From assembly GCA_019055375.1 (NCBI GenBank), contig JAHQIW010007340.1:62001-126000 (forward strand): a DNA stretch of 64,000 nucleotides. The letters run 5' to 3'. The notes beneath the pieces are model-generated. The model did not search any database. It saw only the letters and a program-made list of their open reading frames with translations, and was not told the origin of the DNA. This document shows positions 60,801 to 64,000 of the stretch, one piece after another (within the stretch, counting starts at the first letter, position 1; each line of letters begins with the position of its first letter). The translations under genes and the position numbers were made by a program. The stretch is from Parelaphostrongylus tenuis. Taxonomy: Eukaryota > Nematoda > Chromadorea > Rhabditida > Metastrongylidae.

Positions 60801-61594
60801 AAAAACCACATAAAAGGTATGACTATGGTACTATGCTAGGAGTATCCCGTATTTCGCAAATGAGAGAAAGGATCCGAAGTTCCGACCTACGTCAACGATC
60901 GAAAATCAGAGACGCCGTTCTACACGCCAGGATATCGAAAATAAGGTGGGCCGGACACGTGATGCACTTCAACGACAACCGATGGACGAGAGCCGTTATC
61001 GACTGGATTCCTCGGGACGTTAAGCGCTCTAAAGGAAGACCACTGACCCGTTGGTCCGATTTCTTCACGAAAGCGATGGAAGAAAGATATGATGCTCAGC
61101 GAATCCCTAGAGCGAGGAGGACCCACTGGGCTACTCTCACGCGATAGGGAAAAGTGGAAGAGTTGCTGGTACCCGCTCGAGTCACTCGACGATCAACGGG
61201 ACGACAGGTGAAACAGTTGATGGTACTAAAAAATTTCCTCTAAACATTGATATGATTTTTGTGCTTCCAACAAAGTCATAGTAAAAGCGCGCGGTTGGTG
61301 TAAAACGTAATTTTATTTTGAATGCTGCAGCACCATAAAATGGTTTTTTCAAAAAAGGGCCAGGTAGCGCATTAGCTAGAGATTTAAGATTTCGAATGAT
61401 TACTAACACTTTTGTGAGAAGTTCTTGTCCAGAGAAACGGAAAGCTTCTTCATTTGTTCCTGATAACGTAGCAAAAACCAGACAAACTACTGCCGGTGAA
61501 TATCATGAGTGTCAAAGAACGAACTTGAAATATACCTAAAATCGTTCCTGTACTTGCTGTACAGCCGCAGCAATAGCCTCGTTCGAGAGATCAT
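43100..61594 (-). CDS. iars-2: Isoleucyl-tRNA synthetase, mitochondrial type (class I), about 27 exons
   Basis: Charges mitochondrial tRNA-Ile with isoleucine. Exons, 5' to 3' on the minus strand: 61594-61536, 60307-60098, 58900-58787, 58725-58656, 58600-58521, 58451-58317, 58256-58169, 56281-56207, 55861-55764, 55711-55577, 54317-54212, 53908-53783, 53488-53416, 52891-52801, 52705-52601, 52433-52324, 48853-48725, 48325-48242, 48176-48075, 48017-47886, 45814-45719, 44673-44548, 44040-43964, 43834-43752, 43627-43497, 43316-43209, 43174-43100. About 939 codons against roughly 1010 in human IARS2. The bacterial/mitochondrial signature [12 protein letters not shown] separates it from the cytosolic enzyme. 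All phases agree except between 53783 and 53488, where a tiny exon or another splice site is needed. The last two exons are tentative. Short introns are 52-69 nt; the long ones hold transposon relics. Confidence 0.9.
44150..44436 (-). repeat. S1 SINE in an iars-2 intron
   Basis: Minus-strand head GAGCGCGTGTGGCGCAGTGG and body. Sense orientation relative to iars-2, in the intron 44547-44041. Confidence 0.65.
45060..45430. mobile_element. S3 tRNA-like foldback element in an iars-2 intron
   Basis: Minus arm near 45085-45165 (CAGGCGGGAGCTGAAACCGC) and plus arm near 45315-45410 (GTTCAGTACTCGCTTGAGGC, then TTTTGCACATAACTCA). The gap holds unrelated DNA. Confidence 0.5.
46214..46740 (+). pseudogene. 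mariner-family transposase, internally deleted relic
   Basis: The N-terminal part reads [20 protein letters not shown], then after a frameshift [15 protein letters not shown] (DNA-binding helix-turn-helix region). It then jumps to [12 protein letters not shown] (second catalytic Asp motif), [20 protein letters not shown] and AERxQKIVEKR at the C terminus. Most of the catalytic core is missing, so it is a deletion derivative. It lies in the iars-2 intron 47885-45815, antisense to the gene. Confidence 0.8.
47470..47528 (-). ncRNA. Hammerhead-like motif in an iars-2 intron
   Basis: GGCU-CUGAUGA, a GC-rich imperfect hairpin, GAAA-CGUA and, after four extra bases, AGCC. The neighbouring GTTGATA...GTCAGC segment resembles the PLE flanks, so this is likely a PLE terminal-repeat remnant. 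Confidence 0.4.
47886..52705 (-). CDS. iars-2: iars-2 exons 15-20: catalytic second half with KMSKS
   Basis: Exon 15 has [18 protein letters not shown], a class I core signature. Exon 16 has the [10 protein letters not shown] segment. Exon 17 has [15 protein letters not shown], corresponding to DxWFDSG with Met for Phe. Exon 18 has [17 protein letters not shown]. Exon 19 has [20 protein letters not shown], where KMSKS stabilises the activation transition state. Exon 20 has [19 protein letters not shown]. All six exons join in phase. The 3.47-kb intron between exons 16 and 17 (52323-48854) is filled with repeats. Confidence 0.9.
48930..49040 (-). repeat. S3 tRNA-like arm in an iars-2 intron
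   Basis: GACAGGAGTTGAACCTGTG and the GTGCTACCACTG A-box complement. No opposite arm identified. Confidence 0.5.
49220..49600. mobile_element. S3 tRNA-like foldback element in an iars-2 intron
   Basis: Minus arm near 49235-49315 (CAGGCGGAAGCTAAACCCGC) and plus arm near 49505-49590 (ATGGTGCAGTGGTAGCATG), in the usual head-to-head order. Confidence 0.5.
50050..51190. repeat. FB1-related arms in the largest iars-2 intron
   Basis: TAGTAATCATTCGAAAGTTC, GAAAAGCAACGTGTCGATAG, CACAACGTTGGAGTTATTGC and GAGCTTTCAATGATTACTAAC: at least three FB1 arms. No exon found. Confidence 0.5.
52801..56281 (-). CDS. iars-2: iars-2 exons 8-14: editing (CP1) domain
   Basis: Exon 9 encodes [13 protein letters not shown], the Thr-rich WTTxPWTLPAN motif of the post-transfer editing domain that hydrolyses Val-tRNA-Ile. 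Exon 10 gives [14 protein letters not shown], and exon 11 gives [19 protein letters not shown], matching the GTGxVHTAPxHG editing signature with Ser for the usual Ala-Pro. Exon 12 has VDEDGRY. Exon 13 has [11 protein letters not shown]. Exon 14 has the QWFFNV return to the catalytic core. Between exons 9 and 10, read-through meets a stop; a 52-nt intron (55763-55712) restores the frame. The exon 12-13 junction is out of phase by one base in my model. Confidence 0.88.
52950..53270. mobile_element. S3 tRNA-like foldback element in an iars-2 intron
   Basis: Minus arm at 52965-53035 (CAGGCGGGAGTTGAATCCACG), plus arm at 53155-53240 (GCGAGTTCAACTCCCGAGT, TTTTGCAAACCACTCAGCA). Fills most of the intron 53415-52892. 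Confidence 0.55.
54660..55035. mobile_element. S2 foldback element in an iars-2 intron
   Basis: Inverted arms begin CCAGTGATG and end CATCACTGG, each with a tRNA-like unit (GACGGGACTCAAACTCG on one side, GATCGGGTCCCGCCTGATGC on the other). About 375 bp in all. Confidence 0.65.
55155..55450 (+). repeat. S1 SINE in an iars-2 intron
   Basis: Head GCGAGTGGTGCAGAGGCTAA, box B region GTTCGACCC, and tail GTTCGATCGACGCCAACAGC. Antisense to iars-2. Confidence 0.6.
56340..56766. mobile_element. Hammerhead palindrome family, copy E3
   Basis: Left end TGACGACATATTTTGAGCC and right end inverted GGCTCAAAATATCC. Interior shares TCACTGCATC and GACCACCGGACAT with E1. The left minus-strand ribozyme is nearly complete and the right one is decayed. 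Flank AGACCTCGCAT at 56313 repeats a segment found in the centre of E1. Inside an iars-2 intron. Confidence 0.7.
56389..56431 (-). ncRNA. Hammerhead ribozyme motif, left end of E3 (one core change)
   Basis: Stem I GUGCAA/UUGCAC perfect, stem II GGCU-UCAG-AGCC perfect, GAAA, CACGUG and UA present. The core reads CUGACAA instead of CUGACGA. Loss of this conserved G should abolish cleavage. Confidence 0.6.
56850..57010. repeat. FB1-related arm in an iars-2 intron
   Basis: TTAAATCTCTGCGATTCCAATAC and the GCTGTAGTAGTAAAGATAAA block. Confidence 0.4.
57178..57628. mobile_element. Palindromic mariner-derived element (two N-terminal arms head to head)
   Basis: The two halves are inverted copies of the 5' end of one mariner. 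The minus arm from 57554 encodes [20 protein letters not shown] then [10 protein letters not shown]. The plus arm from 57253 encodes [14 protein letters not shown] and [13 protein letters not shown] with stops. Both arms start with GCATGATTT (57178-57186 and, inverted, 57628-57620) and share an ACAACTTG stretch before the ATG. No DDE core remains. It probably moved, if at all, by transposase supplied in trans. It lies within the 1.9-kb iars-2 intron 58168-56282. Confidence 0.75.
58169..61594 (-). CDS. iars-2: iars-2 exons 1-7: mitochondrial presequence and catalytic HIGH half
   Basis: Exon 1 (61594-61536) starts [16 protein letters not shown], rich in Arg and hydrophobic residues with no acidic residue before Asp18: a classical matrix-targeting presequence. 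The ATG lies 7 nt after TTTTCAG, fitting spliced-leader addition. Exon 2 carries LPRTSF and the LYDWQLQ segment that precede the Rossmann fold in this family. Exon 3 has [20 protein letters not shown], with HTGH as the HIGH ATP-binding signature. Exon 4 has [12 protein letters not shown]. Exons 6-7 have TSPYLTMD and [15 protein letters not shown]. Exon 1 ends in phase 2 (AG) and exon 2 supplies the G of the Arg codon, which independently supports the start. Confidence 0.9.
58969..59012 (-). ncRNA. Degenerate hammerhead motif, left end of E4
   Basis: Stem I UGCUA/UAGCA is perfect and CAUAUG replaces CGUACG, but the core reads UUGGUGA and GAAA has become CAAA. A decayed partner of the 59179 motif. 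Confidence 0.45.
59179..59224 (+). ncRNA. Hammerhead ribozyme motif, right end of E4
   Basis: Canonical core CUGAUGA (59184-59190) and GAAA (59207-59210), self-complementary CGUACG as stem III, then UU before UAGCA, which pairs with UACUA (one A-C mismatch). Stem II is longer and imperfect. Confidence 0.55.
59591..59885 (-). repeat. S1 SINE in an iars-2 intron
   Basis: Minus-strand GAGCGCGTGTAGCGTAGTGG head and the GGGATTGATCAACACCGAG tail. Confidence 0.6.
60370..60640. repeat. FB1-related arms in iars-2 intron 1
   Basis: AACCATTCGAAAGCTCAAATC, CGCTGCAGCAGAAAG and ATTCGATAGCGTAAGTTTCG blocks of FB1. Confidence 0.45.
60833..61210 (+). pseudogene. RTE-type non-LTR retrotransposon, C-terminal fragment
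   Basis: Encodes [66 protein letters not shown] and HWATLTR, the C-terminal tail of RTE-clade reverse transcriptases. A frame change at about 61143 moves the last block ([13 protein letters not shown], then DDQRDDR and stop at 61208-61210) into another frame. It is a dead 5'-truncated copy, inserted antisense in the first intron of iars-2. Confidence 0.85.
61230..61460. repeat. FB1-related arm in iars-2 intron 1
   Basis: TTTTATTTTGAATGCTGCAGC, TTTCGAATGATTACTAACAC and TTGTCCAGAGAAACGG, the inner to outer order of an FB1 right arm. Ends about 75 bp from exon 1. Confidence 0.45.
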
Positions 61595-61645
61595 CAAAAC
61601 CTGAAAACCTGAAGCTGAAACCTAAACTTGGAGCCTTTATCCGAC

Positions 61646-61956
61646 TTATAGACGACATTTTGTACCTATAGAAACTATCAAACGCCTTCTTCGACCTCGA
61701 GATGCAAGCTGGAGCACAAGACGACGAATGAAAAGGTCGACACTAGCCTATAGTCAGTTGAATCACCACAGAAATAAATAGTAAGTGACTGGCAGCAAAT
61801 ATAAAAAAAAAGGTTCATAATTATAACCTCGTCGCTTCCAAGAAGTAATTTCGTATCGTATTCAACTCGCTGATGGCTAGGAAGTGAGTCAGTGATGATC
61901 GCTTCGGGAAATATTACTTCAATTATTTGGCCCACTCGTCCCAACGAAGAAAAGAC
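61646..61956 (-). CDS. Possible terminal exons of an unidentified upstream gene
   Basis: 61956-61828 (43 codons, after TTTGTTCAG and before GTTATA) and 61708-61646 (20 codons plus TAA) join in phase 0 through a 119-nt intron. The peptide includes LGRVGQIIEVIFPEAI and HQRVEYDTKLLLGSDE and ends in a basic GRRRRL stretch. I do not recognise the family. The stop lies only about 50 nt before the iars-2 ATG, with a TTTTCAG acceptor between, so the two could be co-transcribed in a nematode operon. No AATAAA is visible in the gap. Further exons would lie beyond 62 kb among repeats, where none was found. Confidence 0.35.
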
Positions 61957-61995
61957 CTGAACAAAGATTACAACTAAGTGTTCCATGAAGGGTGG

Positions 61996-62495
61996 AAAAT
62001 AAACCTCTTCGCATTAATCAGTTCCTCAGGAGATGCGCCATGCATTCGACTTCATTAACCCTCTGAGTACCACGTGCTAAAGTAACACGCCGCGCGACAT
62101 CTCATCTCATTCAGCTATCGTGATGACGGCATCACGTCCTTGTGCACGGCATGAAGGCAGCATCAGCAGGTACGACCAACCTGCTAATGCAGCCTGCCTG
62201 CAAGTGCCGAGTGAGCGACCGACGCAAAGCCGTCTGCTACCGACGGCGGTTCCCAAAGGGATCTTTGAGGAGGCTGAAGCATATCTGGTCTTCATGAGGA
62301 CTCACGGCGACCTACCGATGACTGCTGTATCGAGTTAGTGCTGCTTATCCTCTGAGACAAGTCTCAGACCAGATAGGAACCGATTTAGTGCCCCCGGAGG
62401 GATGGTTGGCCAAGTGAGCCATGAGAGCGAAGTCGATCTATCGACCCTGTGTGCGACTCAAAGCACCTCTAACCACTGCACCATATGCGCCATGA
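61996..62495 (-). repeat. S1 SINE split by a MITE
   Basis: Minus-strand head TATGGTGCAGTGGTTAGAGG. The body is interrupted at 62057-62261 by a GC-rich element, after which the S1 tail continues to 61996. Confidence 0.65.
62057..62261. mobile_element. GC-rich MITE nested in an S1 SINE
   Basis: Ends AACCCTCTGAG and CCCAAAGGG form short inverted repeats. The interior is far more GC-rich than its surroundings, and related to 19986-20203. Splits an S1 copy cleanly. Confidence 0.6.
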
Positions 62496-62594
62496 GTGCT
62501 TCATAACAGTTCCTGACTCACATATAGAAAAACTGAAACATAGTTGCTACGAATCCTAGAATCCATTATAAGTATACATCAGGGAATGTTGAAT

Positions 62595-62760
62595 GAATTC
62601 GAAGACCTTCTAGACTTCGGGCGTACATCGAACCTGTGCCCTACTCTTTCCTATAGTGCGTGCTAGCCACTGCCCTACCGGGGCTCCTGTTCTGCCACCA
62701 TTCTTCCTGTGAAACTTTGAACACCGGATGACTTTGCATATCACTCAATGTTCTTGAGTT
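62595..62760 (-). repeat. S3 tRNA-like arm
   Basis: Minus-strand arm with GGGGCTCCTG and GTGCTAGCCACTGCCC. A decayed right end TTTGCATATCACTCAATG follows. Confidence 0.45.
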
Positions 62761-62782
62761 GTAGACTATTTATAATCAATAA

Positions 62783-63075
62783 TAGAGTGCTGTGGCTGAA
62801 TAGTTAGGTGTGCCCTGCGACACACACATGGGCAATGGTTCGATCTCGCGCCCAAGGTTGACCAGACTTCAGTCTCTCCAGGGGTCGGCAAATCCGTATA
62901 GGAAATGTCTGGGAGGGCAGCAGCACTGATCTGATACATCCGTACGCAACTCCGAGCTACTGTAGAGGCCGGATACCCATTCTATCACCCCGAAAGATGC
63001 CTGGTGGAGTCGAATGCATGGCGGGCGCACCCTCAGGGGTGGGTCAACGCCAAAACTCCACCTTCTTTACCTTTT
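62783..63075 (+). repeat. S1 SINE
   Basis: Head GTGGCTGAATAGTTAGGTG, box B GGTTCGATCTC, and GGGGTCGGCAAATCCG in the body. Confidence 0.65.
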
Positions 63076-63104
63076 GTAGCAGTTTGATAGTACAACTATT
63101 ATCC

Positions 63105-63450
63105 AGGGGTGATATGCAGAACCTTCAATGACGCGTGCTATAACTACACCAATGACGTCACCGCTCTGCTACCCCTCTCTCTTCTCAAAACACTGTTGTA
63201 CGAGCGGTAAAATAGGAATCCGTGTAAACTGTACGTAGCCGATAATTCTCACCTTGACTAGATCTAAGCCAGGGTGTGCTTATCATATCAAACTCGTCAG
63301 CGGTTGTTTGCTCAAAACTGCGATGACTTACATCGAAAGAGTGGGAACCCAGGTGGTGCAATGGTAGCACGCGTACCCGGTATGGGAGAAACACGGATTC
63401 CATTCCCGACTGGGGTTCAAATTTTTGCATATCCCTCGGCGTCCTTGGAA
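63105..63450. mobile_element. S3 tRNA-like foldback element
   Basis: Decayed minus arm at 63110-63180. Good plus arm at 63348-63445 (GGTGCAATGGTAGCACGCG, GGATTCCATTCCCGACTGGG, TTTTGCATATCCCTC). Confidence 0.5.
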
Positions 63451-63698
63451 ACTAGTTTCTGATCCAAATGTGATAATGGCATTTACAACTATTTTATAAA
63501 GAAAAACTTAGGACTTTACTGCCCAAAAGGTGACTTGGATTTTCGAATATCAACGAGTTGGTTAATTTAGACGATTAAAGAAGTTTAAGGATCACATTCG
63601 ATACAGTCACTAGCAATGTCTTTGATAATCGCTCAATAGATCCTTTCATTATTAATTGAGCCAACTTGTCATGTGGTCTGATAAGGGCTCTTGTACAT

Positions 63699-63740
63699 CC
63701 CGATACACGTGTTTCGTCCTTATAGACTCGTCAGTCGGGC
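63699..63740 (-). ncRNA. Hammerhead ribozyme, left end of E5
   Basis: Minus strand: CCCGA / UCGGG stem I (5 perfect pairs), CUGACGA, stem II GUC-UAUAAG-GAC, GAAA, CACGUG and UA. Every consensus core position is present. Stem III is self-complementary with no loop, so folding as a dimer or with a one-pair stem is likely. Confidence 0.75.
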
Positions 63741-63956
63741 AGAACCCGTCGTCTTTTGATATTTTTATAGTCATTTTTCTCGGGAGCTCTACTCCCTTAC
63801 AGATAGTCTTCGAAGACGAACGTTTTACACTCTGTCAAGTGAAATTTTCACCTAACACAGAGTGTTTGCGCACTCGAGTGCTCGTTGACTGGTATTTTTA
63901 GTGTAAGAGCTCCCGAGAGAACTGACTAATAAAAAGATCGACAGACGACGGGTTCT

Positions 63957-63999
63957 GCCCGGCTGATGAGTCTGTAAGGACGAAACACGTGTCTCGGGC
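63957..63999 (+). ncRNA. Canonical hammerhead ribozyme, right end of E5
   Basis: Stem I GCCCGG (63957-63962) with UCGGGC (63994-63999, one G-U). Core CUGAUGA 63963-63969, stem II GUC-UGUAAG-GAC 63970-63981, GAAA 63982-63985, CACGUG 63986-63991. Cleavage triplet GUC ends at 63993. This is the textbook core with the preferred GUC site. Confidence 0.8.
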
Positions 64000-64000
64000 T

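Larger units (their letters stand above)
63650..64000. mobile_element. Hammerhead palindrome family, copy E5 (runs off the window)
   Basis: Inverted arms carry CGGGAGCTCT / AGAGCTCCCG and AACCCGTCGTC / GACGACGGGTT around a centre near 63850, with a ribozyme at each outer end. Left outer sequence GAGCC...GTGGTCTGATAAGGG aligns with the outer end of E1. The right terminus lies beyond 64000. Confidence 0.7.

Noticed and set aside
1640..63075. S1 units as functional tRNA genes
   Set aside because: Each head continues into the same roughly 200-bp non-tRNA body, and at least twelve dispersed copies exist, so they are SINEs.
1..64000. CRISPR array, rRNA genes, bacterial operons or phage
   Set aside because: No regularly spaced direct repeats, no rRNA-like sequence, and clear spliceosomal introns: this is nuclear eukaryotic DNA.

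Overview
This is eukaryotic, AT-rich, repeat-dominated DNA. Short GT-AG introns (about 52-70 nt where no transposon sits in them), TTTTCAG-type acceptors placed directly upstream of start codons (as expected for spliced-leader trans-splicing), and the Penelope, RTE and mariner relics together suggest a nematode, probably a strongylid (hookworm-like) worm. The species cannot be fixed from sequence alone. Only two protein genes can be identified, and most other long open frames are repeat DNA or antisense shadows. LAYOUT. 1-25 kb: no convincing host gene. It holds diverged duplicated segments, tRNA-derived SINEs, foldback elements, and Penelope-like element (PLE) 3' ends with a GIY-YIG endonuclease, three of them followed by a hammerhead-like ribozyme motif. 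25.3-26.4 kb (+): a complete three-exon gene for a DUF167/UPF0235 (YggU, human C15orf40-type) protein of 106 residues. 26.5-43 kb: intergenic, with foldback repeats, SINEs, a 720-bp palindrome bearing outward-facing hammerhead ribozymes (29 kb), a deleted relative (40.9 kb) and a possible 24-codon spliced micro-ORF (33.6 kb). 43.1-61.6 kb (-): a mitochondrial-type isoleucyl-tRNA synthetase gene (iars-2) that I could rebuild almost completely as about 27 exons. It runs from an Arg-rich presequence through HTGH, the editing domain and KMSKS to the anticodon-binding region, with long introns full of transposon relics on both strands. Just upstream on the same strand (61.65-61.96 kb) are two candidate terminal exons of another gene, possibly in an operon with iars-2. 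62-64 kb: SINEs, a nested MITE, a tRNA-like foldback element, and a second palindromic element whose ends are well-formed hammerhead ribozymes. MAIN DISCOVERY. The window is dense in hammerhead ribozyme motifs (about 19 positions) in three settings: (i) downstream of PLE GIY-YIG ends; (ii) at both ends of non-coding palindromic elements, facing outward, with a self-complementary stem III (CACGUG); (iii) inside a 274-nt unit flanked by direct repeats at 3.1-3.4 kb. Setting (ii) looks like a poorly described non-autonomous element family. All calls come from reading the sequence; nothing was searched or folded by computer.
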